64,000 bases of DNA. Source: an uncultured Tenacibaculum sp. GTDB taxonomy: Bacteria; Bacteroidota; Bacteroidia; Flavobacteriales; Flavobacteriaceae. Position numbers and translations under genes: made by a program. This document shows, one piece after another, positions 52,221-60,850 of this stretch. The stretch is from contig NZ_CANNBW010000012.1 of assembly GCF_947502995.1 (NCBI RefSeq), positions 1-64,000 of the forward strand, in the 5' to 3' direction. Each line of letters starts with the position of its first letter. The stretch's first letter is position 1. The notes under the pieces were generated by a model. The model was not told where the DNA came from. It searched no databases and saw only the letters and a list, made by a program, of their open reading frames with translations.

Positions 52221-52756
52221 CTCAGTTTTCCTTATTAACAACTTATATTATTATTAATTGTTTTATTTAAAATTTTAAAAAAAAGACAACTGATTATAAT
52301 AGTCTGTTAATTTGTGGAATTGTTTTCTGAATTTAAATTTGGTTTTATCACTTATTAAATGAAATTAACAATTTATGAGTATAAAAGTAGGTTGAAAATC
52401 AACTATAAAACATAGTTATTAACAATCTGTTCGATTAGAAATACACTTATTTTTATGAATAGTTAATTTCCTGTTCACTGTAAATAAATTGTAAATTTTA
52501 TGTTGATAAATTCAAATTAAAAAACTAAAAAAAAAGTTGCATAATTCATGTAGACCGCTGTATTGTAAAAAAAACTCAGAAACCCAAAAATTCTTTTGAT
52601 AAACTTCTTAGTAGTTCTTAACAATTTAGAAATATTGGTAAATCGTTTATTTTAAGTTGTTTATTACCCTTTTTAAAAAAAGCATTGTTAATTACTGTTG
52701 ATAACCGTTAATAACACTATTTTTGTGACCAACAACACAATTAAAATCAAGAAATT
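52221..52756. other. AT-rich gene-free stretch upstream of rpiB
   Basis: No gene visible. It holds repeated near-DnaA-box words: TTATTAACA (about 52231 and 52416), TGTTGATAA (52501-52509 and 52696-52704), GTTAATAACA near 52707, with a TTATCCACg at about 51971 just outside, plus the rpiB promoter. There is no exact TTATCCACA box, and AT-rich sequence throws up such words by chance. Confidence 0.4.
52698..52725 (+). promoter_or_regulatory. Promoter of rpiB
   Basis: A -33 TTG (52698-52700) and a -7 TATTTTTG (52718-52725) are 17 bp apart, 31 bp upstream of the rpiB ATG. Confidence 0.6.
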
Positions 52757-53188
52757 ATGACTATTGCTATTGGTAATGATCACGCAGGAACAGAATATAA
52801 GTTTGAAATCATCAAATTATTAGAAGAATTAGGTCATACTGTAGTTAATTTTGGAACAGATGATAATGGTAGTATGGATTATCCAGACACAATTCATCCA
52901 ACAGCTAATGCAGTTGAAAATAATGAAGCCGATTTAGGTATTATTTTATGCGGAAGTGGTAACGGAGCACAAATGACTGCAAACAAACATCAAGGAATTA
53001 GAGCTGCCTTATGTTGGAATAACGAATTGGTTGCTTTATCAAGACAACATAATAATGCTAACATATTAACAATTCCGGCTCGTTTTGTTTCATTACAACA
53101 AGCATTAGGCTTTGTAAAAATTTTCTTAGCTACAGAATTTGAAGGTGGTCGTCACCAAAATAGAGTATCTAAAATCGCTTGTAGTTAA
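52757..53188 (+). CDS. rpiB: Ribose 5-phosphate isomerase B
   Basis: A 143-residue isomerase of the LacAB/RpiB family that interconverts ribose 5-phosphate and ribulose 5-phosphate in the pentose phosphate pathway. The N-terminal IAIGNDHAG, the catalytic Cys in LCGSGNGAQMTANK, and RQHNNANILTIPARF are diagnostic. Length is normal. It is followed 14 bp later by the GNAT gene on the same strand, probably one message. Confidence 0.93.
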   Translation: MTIAIGNDHAGTEYKFEIIKLLEELGHTVVNFGTDDNGSMDYPDTIHPTANAVENNEADLGIILCGSGNGAQMTANKHQGIRAALCWNNELVALSRQHNNANILTIPARFVSLQQALGFVKIFLATEFEGGRHQNRVSKIACS

Positions 53189-53202
53189 TAACTAGTTAAC
53201 AA

Positions 53203-53643
53203 ATGGAATTTTTAGTAAAATCTTTTAATGAGCTCTCTTTAAGGGAGCTTTATAGTTTATTACAATTACGTTCAGAAGTATTTGTTGTTGAACAAGATTG
53301 TGTATATCAAGATATCGATGGTAAAGATGAAAAAGCTTTACATGTTTTAGGTGTTAAGAATAATGAAATTATAGCGTATACGCGTTTATTTAAACCATTA
53401 GATTATTTTGAAGAAGCTAGTATAGGTAGAGTTATTGTAAAACAACCGGAACGTAAATATGGTTACGGTCACGATTTAATGAAGTTTTCTATTGATACCG
53501 TTATTAATAAGTTTTCTACAAAAACTATAAAAATAGGTGCGCAAACCTATTTACAGAAGTTTTACGAATCTCACGGTTTTCAACAAGTTGGTGAAGGTTA
53601 TATTGAAGATGGAATTCCTCATATTCATATGATAAAAAACTAA
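53203..53643 (+). CDS. GNAT acetyltransferase, ElaA-like
   Basis: A 146-residue acyltransferase of the ElaA type. LYSLLQLRSEVFVVEQDCVYQDIDG at the N-terminus and the acetyl-CoA loop RVIVKQPERKYGYGHDLM are characteristic, with YESHGFQQVGEGYIEDGIPHIHM at the end. Substrate unknown. Co-transcribed with rpiB, with a strong bidirectional terminator 10 bp after the stop. Confidence 0.9.
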   Translation: MEFLVKSFNELSLRELYSLLQLRSEVFVVEQDCVYQDIDGKDEKALHVLGVKNNEIIAYTRLFKPLDYFEEASIGRVIVKQPERKYGYGHDLMKFSIDTVINKFSTKTIKIGAQTYLQKFYESHGFQQVGEGYIEDGIPHIHMIKN

Positions 53644-53652
53644 ATAACTTAA

Positions 53653-53679
53653 AAAGGCTGTGTAATTTACACAGCCTTT
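53653..53679. terminator. Bidirectional terminator after the ElaA-like gene
   Basis: AAAGGCTGTGT (53653-53663) pairs perfectly with ACACAGCCTTT (53669-53679) around AATTT, with A- and T-rich flanks. It serves the ElaA-like gene and, on the other strand, the small peptide gene. Confidence 0.85.
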
Positions 53680-53683
53680 ATTT

Positions 53684-53845
53684 TTAAAATATAATTTCCT
53701 TACAACTACATAGGTAATTGTCAAAGTAAAAACCACCAGGACAATCTAGTTCAACTTTACATCTTACATTAGAAATAGCACCTTTAGTATTTTTTAATTC
53801 TGTTTGGTTTAATACTTTACCTAGATTTAAGATTGATTTTTTCAT
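53684..53845 (-). CDS. Small Cys-rich peptide with RiPP-like leader
   Basis: A 53-residue peptide, ATG at 53845, stop TAA at 53684. The leader MKKSILNLGKVLNQTELKNT resembles the Bacteroidota double-glycine precursors (MKKSILNLGK...EQKxIxGG), but the GG is replaced by KGA, so cleavage may be altered. The tail has four Cys (29, 35, 46, 48) with PGG and a CSC near the end. It ends at a shared terminator. No transporter, peptidase or modifying enzyme is adjacent. A second, longer leader peptide lies at 37086-37331. The bacteriocin reading is inference. Confidence 0.65.
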   Translation of the reverse strand: MKKSILNLGKVLNQTELKNTKGAISNVRCKVELDCPGGFYFDNYLCSCKEIIF

Positions 53846-53964
53846 GTGAATTAAATTTTAAAATTACGTAAAGTGAAAATCTATTTTTCTGTTAATAAAG
53901 TCAATAATAAATTCAGAAGTGTAATACCTTTTTTCAAAATTGACTTTGTAAGCCAAAGAATATT

Positions 53965-54534
53965 TTAAATTAATTTTGAAACTTCAATTACACCTCCAGA
54001 AGGTAAATCGTTTAACCATATATTTCCTATTCGAACACGAACCAAACGTAGTGTTGGAAAACCAACAGCAGAAGTCATTTTACGAACCTGACGGTATTTT
54101 CCTTCTTGTAATATAATTGAAATCCAAGATGTTGGTCCGTGTCTATCGTCTCTAATTTTCATAGAACGTTCCGGAAAATTAGGAGTATCAATAACGCTAA
54201 CCTTGCAAGGTTTTGTCAGGTACTTTTCACCTTTAATTCCAATTTTAACACCAGTTTTTAACAATTCAATTTCTTTGTTAGTAATCGCACCGTCAACTTG
54301 CACATAGTATTCTTTTTCTACTTTACCACGTGTCGTAATAAAATCACTTACTTTTCCATCTGTTGTTAACAATAATAAACCTTCAGATTTTACATCTAAA
54401 CGTCCAATAGCCATTGTTCCTTCAGGAAAATCATATAATTCTCCTAACATTTTTTTCTGTCTCTTAGTTTGATTGTTGATAAACTGAGAAAGAAATCCGA
54501 AAGGTTTATGAATAATAAAATGACGATGTTCCAT
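53965..54534 (-). CDS. Pseudouridine synthase, RluE/RsuA family
   Basis: A 189-residue small-form pseudouridine synthase. The catalytic motif is GRLDVKSEGLLLLT (Asp47), followed by KEYYVQVDG, and the C-terminal EGKYRQVRKMTSAVGFPTLRLVRVRIG. It lacks an S4 domain, as RluE does, which modifies U2457 of E. coli 23S rRNA. Target here is inferred. It is divergent from recA across about 90 bp. Confidence 0.9.
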   Translation of the reverse strand: MEHRHFIIHKPFGFLSQFINNQTKRQKKMLGELYDFPEGTMAIGRLDVKSEGLLLLTTDGKVSDFITTRGKVEKEYYVQVDGAITNKEIELLKTGVKIGIKGEKYLTKPCKVSVIDTPNFPERSMKIRDDRHGPTSWISIILQEGKYRQVRKMTSAVGFPTLRLVRVRIGNIWLNDLPSGGVIEVSKLI

Positions 54535-54625
54535 AATAAATAGTTAATCTGAAAAAGGAATCAAAATTACACTACTTTTTTCATAACTTAGCATATCTTA
54601 TTTTATAATAATTTTTACCAATTTT

Positions 54626-55633
54626 ATGGCAACAGATAAAGAAAAAGAAGCGAAATTAAAAGCGCTTCAACTCACTCTAGATAAATTAGATAAGTCTTAC
54701 GGAAAAGGAACTGTAATGAAATTAGGAGATAAAGTAATCGACGATGTAGATGCGATTTCTTCTGGTTCTTTAGGTTTAGATTTAGCGTTAGGTGTAGGTG
54801 GATATCCTAGAGGAAGAATTATTGAAATATACGGACCAGAATCTTCTGGTAAAACAACCTTAACTATACATGCCATTGCTGAAGCTCAAAAAGCTGGTGG
54901 AATTGCAGCATTTATTGATGCAGAACATGCTTTCGATCGTTTTTATGCTGAAAGTTTAGGTGTAGATGTTGATAACTTAATTATATCACAACCAGATCAT
55001 GGTGAACAAGCATTAGAAATTGCGGATAACTTAATTCGTTCTGGAGCTATTGATATTGTTGTTGTCGATTCTGTAGCAGCTTTAACACCAAAATCTGAGA
55101 TTGAAGGTGAAATGGGTGATTCTAAAATGGGATTACATGCACGTTTAATGTCTCAAGCATTACGTAAGTTAACAGCTACTATTAGTAAAACTAACTGTAC
55201 AGTTATCTTTATTAACCAATTACGTGAAAAGATCGGTGTAATGTTCGGAAATCCAGAAACTACAACGGGTGGTAATGCATTAAAATTCTATGCTTCTGTT
55301 CGTTTAGATATCCGTAGAAGAACGCAAATTAAAGATGGAGACCGTGTTATTGGTAACAGTACTAAAGTAAAAATTGTTAAAAACAAAGTAGCACCACCTT
55401 TCCAAACTGCAGAATTTGATATTATGTATGGATTAGGTATTTCTAAAGTTGGTGAAATTTTAGATATCGGTGTAGAGCTTGGTATTGTTAAAAAGAGTGG
55501 ATCTTGGTTTAGTTACGGAGACACAAAATTAGGTCAGGGTAGAGATGCTGTAAAAGGTATTATTAAAGATAATCCTGAATTAATGGAAGAGCTTGAAAAC
55601 AAAATTAAAGAAGCTATCGACAACCAAGAATAA
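54626..55633 (+). CDS. recA: Recombinase RecA
   Basis: A 335-residue RecA: DNA strand exchange, homologous recombination and SOS induction. Walker A GPESSGKT is at 70-77, followed by [17 protein letters not shown] (Walker B and the L1 region), and [22 protein letters not shown] (L2). The acidic C-terminus is short. No LexA box of classical type was seen upstream. Ends at an intrinsic terminator. Supplies the recombinase to which DprA (12114) would deliver DNA. Confidence 0.98.
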   Translation: MATDKEKEAKLKALQLTLDKLDKSYGKGTVMKLGDKVIDDVDAISSGSLGLDLALGVGGYPRGRIIEIYGPESSGKTTLTIHAIAEAQKAGGIAAFIDAEHAFDRFYAESLGVDVDNLIISQPDHGEQALEIADNLIRSGAIDIVVVDSVAALTPKSEIEGEMGDSKMGLHARLMSQALRKLTATISKTNCTVIFINQLREKIGVMFGNPETTTGGNALKFYASVRLDIRRRTQIKDGDRVIGNSTKVKIVKNKVAPPFQTAEFDIMYGLGISKVGEILDIGVELGIVKKSGSWFSYGDTKLGQGRDAVKGIIKDNPELMEELENKIKEAIDNQE

Positions 55634-55661
55634 ACATTAGAAAGAATCTTGTTTAATATAG

Positions 55662-55690
55662 AAACAGTTGTAGTTTAACTACAGCTGTTT
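55662..55690 (+). terminator. Terminator of recA
   Basis: AAACAGTTGTAGTT (55662-55675) pairs with AACTACAGCTGTTT (55677-55690) with one wobble pair, followed by more than seven T. Confidence 0.8.
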
Positions 55691-55711
55691 TTTTATTTTT
55701 AAAAGAAAAAA

Positions 55712-56251
55712 GTGATTACAGTAAGCAAGCAAATAAGTTTAGTTCCTATAACTTCAAATGACACTTCAGTTTTGTTTGATCTAATGAACGAAATATATCC
55801 TCAAGCATATGATTATTTCTGGGAAGACGCTGGTAATTGGTATATAAATAACCAGTATTCTAAAGAAAATATAGAAAAAGAGTTAGCTGAAACAAATTCA
55901 GATTATTATTTTGTAGTTGTTGATGGAGAAAAAGTTGGTAATTTTAAAGTAAACTGGAATAGTGAATTAGAAAATTTTATTGAGAAAAGAGCAGTAAAAC
56001 TACATCGAATTTACTTACATACTAAAACACAAGGTAAAGGTGTTGGAAAGCAATTATTACTGTGGTTGGAAAATGAAGCAAAGAAAAAACAATATGAAAT
56101 GATTTGGTTAGATGCTATGGATGAAAAACCACAAGCTTTTGAGTTTTATAAAAAACTAGGTTACCAATACCATTCACATTGCTTTTTACCTTTTGATTTA
56201 TTATATGATAAATACAAGAAAATGAGTCAGGTTTACAAAATTTTAAACTAA
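55712..56251 (+). CDS. GNAT acetyltransferase
   Basis: A 179-residue acetyltransferase. The acetyl-CoA loop is [19 protein letters not shown], preceded by RIYL and followed by [21 protein letters not shown]. The start is GTG at 55712, since no ATG lies in the frame upstream. Substrate unknown. The last four bases overlap the 3' end of the convergent dut gene. Confidence 0.85.
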   Translation: MITVSKQISLVPITSNDTSVLFDLMNEIYPQAYDYFWEDAGNWYINNQYSKENIEKELAETNSDYYFVVVDGEKVGNFKVNWNSELENFIEKRAVKLHRIYLHTKTQGKGVGKQLLLWLENEAKKKQYEMIWLDAMDEKPQAFEFYKKLGYQYHSHCFLPFDLLYDKYKKMSQVYKILN

Positions 56252-56679
56252 ACTCCAGTACTACCAAAACCACCAGCTCCTCTTTCTGTTTCATTTAAAA
56301 CAGAAACTTCTTGCCAGTTTACACGTTCATGTTTAGCTATTACTAATTGTGCAATTCGCTCACCATCGTTTACGGTAAATTCATCATTAGAAAGATTTAC
56401 TAAAATCACTCCAATTTCACCTCTATAATCTGCATCTACAGTACCAGGAGAATTTAAAACAGTAATCCCTTTTTTAGCAGCTAAACCACTTCTTGGTCTT
56501 ACTTGTGCTTCAAAACCTTGAGGTAAAGCAATAAATAATCCTGTTTTAATAATAGCTCTTTCTAAAGGCTTTAAAACAACAGGTTCATTTAAATTAGCTC
56601 TTAAGTCCATTCCTGCAGAACCTTCAGTTTCATAAGTAGGAATTTGATGCTTCGATTTGTTAATTATTTCAACGTTCAT
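56248..56679 (-). CDS. dut: dUTP diphosphatase
   Basis: A 143-residue trimeric dUTPase that hydrolyses dUTP to dUMP and keeps uracil out of DNA. All five motifs are present: [42 protein letters not shown] and the C-terminal [11 protein letters not shown]. Short leader with a -7 element 20 bp upstream. Flavobacteria often place dut next to the nucleotidyltransferase/TPR/DUF4292 set; here that set lies 50 kb away. Confidence 0.96.
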   Translation of the reverse strand: MNVEIINKSKHQIPTYETEGSAGMDLRANLNEPVVLKPLERAIIKTGLFIALPQGFEAQVRPRSGLAAKKGITVLNSPGTVDADYRGEIGVILVNLSNDEFTVNDGERIAQLVIAKHERVNWQEVSVLNETERGAGGFGSTGV

Positions 56680-56698
56680 TTCACATTTTTTAGCGTTT

Positions 56699-56706
56699 CA
56701 AAGATA
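56699..56706 (-). promoter_or_regulatory. -7 promoter element of dut
   Basis: TATCTTTG on the minus strand, 20 bp upstream of the ATG. No -33 TTG at usual spacing. Confidence 0.5.
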
Positions 56707-56774
56707 AATAATACTAACAATTACGCACTAGATTATAGTTTTATTAATTTAGCATCATAAAACAAACGACATAA

Positions 56775-57770
56775 ATGAGCGAATTTGAAAAAATAGCCGT
56801 TATTGGTGGAGGAAGTTGGGCTACTGCAATTGTTAAAATGTTATCAGAAAATAAAACCAAAATAGGTTGGTATATGAGAAGCATTTATGCAATAGAACAT
56901 ATTAAAAGAAATAAGCATAATCCGAATTATTTAAGTTCTGCAGAATTACATCCAGAACAATTAGATTTAACAAACGATATCAATACTTTAGTAGAAAATT
57001 ATGATGTTTTAATTTTCGCTATTCCTTCAGCTTTTTTAAATTCAGAGTTAGAAAAATTAGCCATACCATTAAATAATAAAATTATCTTTTCAGCGATAAA
57101 AGGTATTGTTCCAGAAACAGGGTTAATTGTTGGTGAACATTTTCATAAAAACTATAATGTATCTTATGAAAATATAGGAGTTATTGCCGGACCTTGTCAT
57201 GCAGAAGAAGTTGCTATGGAACGTTTATCGTATTTAACAATTGCTTCTCAAGATGAAAAGAAAGCAAAGGAGCTTAGTAAATGTATTAAAGGAAGATATA
57301 TAAAAACAAAAGTGTCTGACGATATTTTTGGAACAGAATATTCTGCCATGTTAAAGAATATTTATGCAATTGCTGCAGGTATAGCACATGGATTAGGATA
57401 TGGTGATAATTTTCAGTCGGTGTTAATGAGTAATGCTATTCGTGAAATGAAACGATACATTAAAAAAGTTCACCGAATGAAACGAAATATTAATAACTCT
57501 GCCTATTTGGGAGATTTGCTAGTAACAGGTTACTCTGTATTCAGTAGAAATAGAATGTTTGGAAACATGATTGGTAAAGGATATACAGTAAAATCTGCGA
57601 TGTTAGAAATGAATATGGTTGCGGAGGGATATTATGCTACAAAAAGTGCCTACAAGATTAATGAAGAGAATGGTGCAAAAACGCCTATTATAGATGCTAT
57701 TTACAGTATTTTATATGGAAAAAAAGAGGCGAAAGAAGTGTTTGAGAAACTAACAAATATGTTAGATTAA
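56775..57770 (+). CDS. gpsA: NAD(P)H-dependent glycerol-3-phosphate dehydrogenase
   Basis: A 331-residue enzyme that makes sn-glycerol 3-phosphate for phospholipid synthesis. The NAD-binding GGGSWATA is at 9-16, then SAIKGI, the IAGPCHAEEVA motif, the catalytic Lys in SAMLKNIYAIAAGIAHGLGY, and GDLLVTGYS. The substrate-binding loop SRNRMFGNMIGKG is normal. The gene stands alone. Confidence 0.95.
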   Translation: MSEFEKIAVIGGGSWATAIVKMLSENKTKIGWYMRSIYAIEHIKRNKHNPNYLSSAELHPEQLDLTNDINTLVENYDVLIFAIPSAFLNSELEKLAIPLNNKIIFSAIKGIVPETGLIVGEHFHKNYNVSYENIGVIAGPCHAEEVAMERLSYLTIASQDEKKAKELSKCIKGRYIKTKVSDDIFGTEYSAMLKNIYAIAAGIAHGLGYGDNFQSVLMSNAIREMKRYIKKVHRMKRNINNSAYLGDLLVTGYSVFSRNRMFGNMIGKGYTVKSAMLEMNMVAEGYYATKSAYKINEENGAKTPIIDAIYSILYGKKEAKEVFEKLTNMLD

Positions 57771-57979
57771 TTTTTCAAATTAAAAGTATAAAAACCCTTC
57801 AAATAATACCTACAAAATGAAATCAAACATCATCTAACGCCTAAAATTTTTACGCCACAAAAGTAAACGAAAAAAAAATTTTAGCAACACAAATAGGTTA
57901 TTAAATATTTTGGAAAAAGTTAAATAAAAATTAACAAATTTTAATATTTTTACAACAACTAGTATATTTTTAAACAACG

Positions 57980-58639
57980 ATGAAAACAATTCAAGAAGCT
58001 GTTGAAATTACTATAAGAAAAACCCCATTTATTGAAGAAGCCCTAAACGAAAAGTTAATCAATGTTTCCTCATTAGCCAGGTTAATTTTACCTGAAGTAG
58101 CTCAGCAACTTAAAAAAGAAGTAAAAGTTGGAGCTGTAATGATGGCAATTAATAGATTATCGCCAGCTAACGAATTACGTATTCGAAAGAATATTAAGAA
58201 GTTAGCTTTAGATTTGGGAGATGTAATTGTGCGTTCGGATTTATGTGATTTTACCTTTAAAAATTCTCCTACTTTATTTAAAAAGATAGCTATCATTTTA
58301 GGAGAATCTGCAGAGAATAACGATTTATTTTTAACTATATCTCAAGGTATTTTTGAAACAAATATTGTAGCCAGTAAAAGCTTACAGCCTTTAATTCAAG
58401 AAACTTTTTTGAAAGAGATTCTAATCAATAATGTAGACAATTTAGCTTCTATTACTATAAAATTACCAAAAGAAAACTTAGAACAATCTGGAATTTATTA
58501 TTTCATTTTAAAACAATTTGCTTGGGCAAACATTGCTGTTCAAGAAGTAATTTCAACAACACATGAAATGACAATTGTTGTAAAAGAGAATGATGTAAAT
58601 GAAACATTTTCAATCCTAATGGATTTGAAATTAAGCTAA
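57980..58639 (+). CDS. ACT-domain-like protein of unknown function
   Basis: A 219-residue cytosolic protein. The first ~75 residues are a helical DNA- or ligand-binding-like region (NVSSLARLILPEVAQQLKK, VGAVMMAINRLSP), followed by two ACT-like units, the second clear as GIYYFILKQFAWANIAVQEVISTTHEMTIVVKEND. This arrangement resembles Bacteroidota proteins related to aspartate-kinase regulators, but no catalytic domain is present. Amino-acid sensing is inference. It is 6 bp upstream of the MFS gene, likely one message. Confidence 0.7.
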   Translation: MKTIQEAVEITIRKTPFIEEALNEKLINVSSLARLILPEVAQQLKKEVKVGAVMMAINRLSPANELRIRKNIKKLALDLGDVIVRSDLCDFTFKNSPTLFKKIAIILGESAENNDLFLTISQGIFETNIVASKSLQPLIQETFLKEILINNVDNLASITIKLPKENLEQSGIYYFILKQFAWANIAVQEVISTTHEMTIVVKENDVNETFSILMDLKLS

Positions 58640-58645
58640 TACTTT

Positions 58646-59917
58646 ATGCAAAAACAAGATCCGTTTGCGTCTTTACGTATTAAGGAGTTTAATATTTTTT
58701 TATTAGTAAGATTTGCATTAGTTTTTGGTTGGTCTATGCAATTTCTCATTTTAGAATATGAGATTTATGAAATAACAAATTCAAAACTAGCTATAGGAAT
58801 TATAGGTTTAATGGAAGTAATTCCAGCTGTTTCTATGGCTTTATTTGCAGGTCATGTTGTAGATCAAAAAGAAAAAAGAAATTTGTTAGTTGTGTGTATA
58901 GCTCTCTTTTCATTAATAAGTTTAGGTTTATATTTTCTTACATCTGATTATTATACTGAAGGTTGGAGTTATAACTCGATTTTATATTCAATTTATGCAT
59001 TAGTATTTTTTGGAGGTTTATTACGATCTTTTTTTGGACCTACAATTTTTTCTCTGGTAGCTTTAATTGTTCCTAAGAAATTATATACAAATGCCGCCAC
59101 ATGGAATAGTTCTACTTGGCAATTAGCAAAAATATTAGGTGTATCATTTGGTGGTTTTTCTATAGGTTTATTTGGAGTAGATTCTTCTTTATTAATAGTA
59201 TTTTCATTAGTAGCTTTATCTTTAGTTTTATTATTATTTATAAAGAAAAAACCAATTTTAAATAAAAAGATTGGAGAGCCTATTTTTGAAAGTTTAAAAG
59301 AAGGAATTCAATTTGTTAAAAATTCCAAAGTAATTTTAGGTGCTTTAACTTTAGATATGATCTCTGTTCTTTTTGGAGGAGCAGTGGCTTTACTTCCTGT
59401 TTTTGCTAAAGATATTTTAAAAGTAGGACCAGAAGGTTTTGGTTTTTTAAGCGCTGCACCTGCTGTAGGAGCTTTTTTAACGATGTTAATTACTGCTTAT
59501 ATTCCTGTTAGTAAAAATGCAGGAAAGAAGTTATTAGTAGCCATTTTTGGTTTTGGTATTTGTATACTAGTTTTTGGTTTATCAACAAGTTTTTGGATAT
59601 CACTAATAGCTTTATTTTTTAGTGGTGTTACAGATGGAATTTCTATGGTTATTAGGCAAACTATTTTACAGTTAAAAACACCAGATCATATGAGAGGTAG
59701 AGTTGCTTCTGTAAACTCAATTTTTGTTGGATCTTCAAATGAATTAGGAGCTTTTGAAAGTGGATTAACAGCCAAATTAATGGGAACGGTTACTGCAGTA
59801 GTTTTTGGAGGTACAATGACTTTGTTAACAGTAATAACTACCGCAATAAAAAATCCAACCTTAAGAAGGCTGGATTTAACTAAAGATATGCAAGAACAAG
59901 AAGAAAAAACTAATTAG
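58646..59917 (+). CDS. MFS transporter, EntS-like
   Basis: A 423-residue major facilitator with twelve predicted helices. The first helix pair (FNIFLLVRFALVFGWSMQFLI) and the motif A-like stretch AGHVVDQKEKRNLLV are typical, and the C-terminal half has GFLSAAPAVGAFLTM and SGVTDGISMVIRQTILQLKTPDHMRGRVASVNSIFVG, split-typical of the EntS/MFS_3 group of exporters. The exported compound is unknown. Possibly co-transcribed with the ACT-like gene. Its stop overlaps the convergent YHS gene by 8 bp. Confidence 0.88.
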   Translation: MQKQDPFASLRIKEFNIFLLVRFALVFGWSMQFLILEYEIYEITNSKLAIGIIGLMEVIPAVSMALFAGHVVDQKEKRNLLVVCIALFSLISLGLYFLTSDYYTEGWSYNSILYSIYALVFFGGLLRSFFGPTIFSLVALIVPKKLYTNAATWNSSTWQLAKILGVSFGGFSIGLFGVDSSLLIVFSLVALSLVLLLFIKKKPILNKKIGEPIFESLKEGIQFVKNSKVILGALTLDMISVLFGGAVALLPVFAKDILKVGPEGFGFLSAAPAVGAFLTMLITAYIPVSKNAGKKLLVAIFGFGICILVFGLSTSFWISLIALFFSGVTDGISMVIRQTILQLKTPDHMRGRVASVNSIFVGSSNELGAFESGLTAKLMGTVTAVVFGGTMTLLTVITTAIKNPTLRRLDLTKDMQEQEEKTN

Positions 59918-60350
59918 TAATTTTCGACCAGTTCTTATCTGCTTGTTCTTTTAATTTTTTTGGATCTTCTTTTAACCATAATTTTAAGGTATTAGTACCC
60001 CAAGAATTATAGAAAAGATATAATTTTCCGTCTCTTATTTCAAAAGTCTTAGGATTTATATCAACTTTTTCGCCATTAACACCAATTGCATAAGCACAAT
60101 ATCCACCATATTGAGGTACATATTTATCGGGGTTTTCTTTAAAAGTTTTTAAGTTTTCTTCTGAAGAAAAACGATACGTAGCACCATTATGATTTGTACT
60201 TAATTTCTTTTTTCCTTTAACGGCAGTATTACTAAAATAAGCCACAACATCGTAACCTTTAGCTACAATTCCTTTTTTTGTATTAAGGTGTTCTGTTTGG
60301 CTAAAAACAGTTGTTGTTATAAATAGTAAAGCGAATAAAAAACGAATCAT
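59910..60350 (-). CDS. Exported YHS-domain protein, first of two
   Basis: A 146-residue exported protein. A signal peptide (FLFALLFITTTVFS-Q) precedes a YHS domain (KGYDVVAYFSNTAVKGKKKLS, HNGATYRFSSEENLKTFKENPDKYVPQYGGYCAYAIG). YHS domains bind metals or copper in some transporters. This free-standing periplasmic form has no known role. A paralogue with 2-bp spacing lies upstream, so both form one unit. Confidence 0.85.
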   Translation of the reverse strand: MIRFLFALLFITTTVFSQTEHLNTKKGIVAKGYDVVAYFSNTAVKGKKKLSTNHNGATYRFSSEENLKTFKENPDKYVPQYGGYCAYAIGVNGEKVDINPKTFEIRDGKLYLFYNSWGTNTLKLWLKEDPKKLKEQADKNWSKITN

Positions 60351-60352
60351 AA

Positions 60353-60805
60353 TTATTTATCTGAATTTTTCATTTCTTCCCAGTTTTTATCTCCTTTAGC
60401 TTGTAAAGCTTTTGTATCTCCTTCTTGCCAATCAGTTAATTTATTAGCAAAAAATGAATTATAGAAAAGGTATAATTTACCATCTCTTATTTCATAAACT
60501 TCTGGATCTACACCCATTTTAATCTTCTTTTCAGCCACAGCATAAGCACAATATCCACCATATTGAGGAATATATTTATCTGGATTACTCGTAAATTCAT
60601 TTAAACTTTCTTTGTTAGAAAAATAATACGTTTTTCCATTAATATCTGTGGTAAATGTTTCATTTCCTTTTACAGGTCCGTCTGTTGAATAGTAAGAAAC
60701 TACATCGTAACCACCAACAGCTACTTTATCATCTGTTTTTGGTCCGCATTGATAAAATGTAATAGATGCAAAAATTGTAAATAGAAGAAAGATTGTTTTT
60801 TTCAT
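60353..60805 (-). CDS. YHS-domain lipoprotein, second of two
   Basis: A 150-residue paralogue of the neighbouring YHS protein. The N-terminus has a signal-like segment with TFYQCG, a possible but imperfect lipobox. The domain repeats GGYDVVSYYSTDGPVKGNETF and NGKTYYFSNKESLNEF, then YIPQYGGYCAYAV. The pair are tandem duplicates. Function unknown, possibly metal binding at the envelope. Confidence 0.82.
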   Translation of the reverse strand: MKKTIFLLFTIFASITFYQCGPKTDDKVAVGGYDVVSYYSTDGPVKGNETFTTDINGKTYYFSNKESLNEFTSNPDKYIPQYGGYCAYAVAEKKIKMGVDPEVYEIRDGKLYLFYNSFFANKLTDWQEGDTKALQAKGDKNWEEMKNSDK

Positions 60806-60850
60806 TGGTAAACTATTTTAAATCAGATTATAAATATATTTATTTGTCTC

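Noticed and set aside
60353..60805. Copper-transporter role for the YHS proteins
   Set aside because: No copper ATPase or CusF-like gene is adjacent and the conserved Cys pair of metallochaperones is absent.
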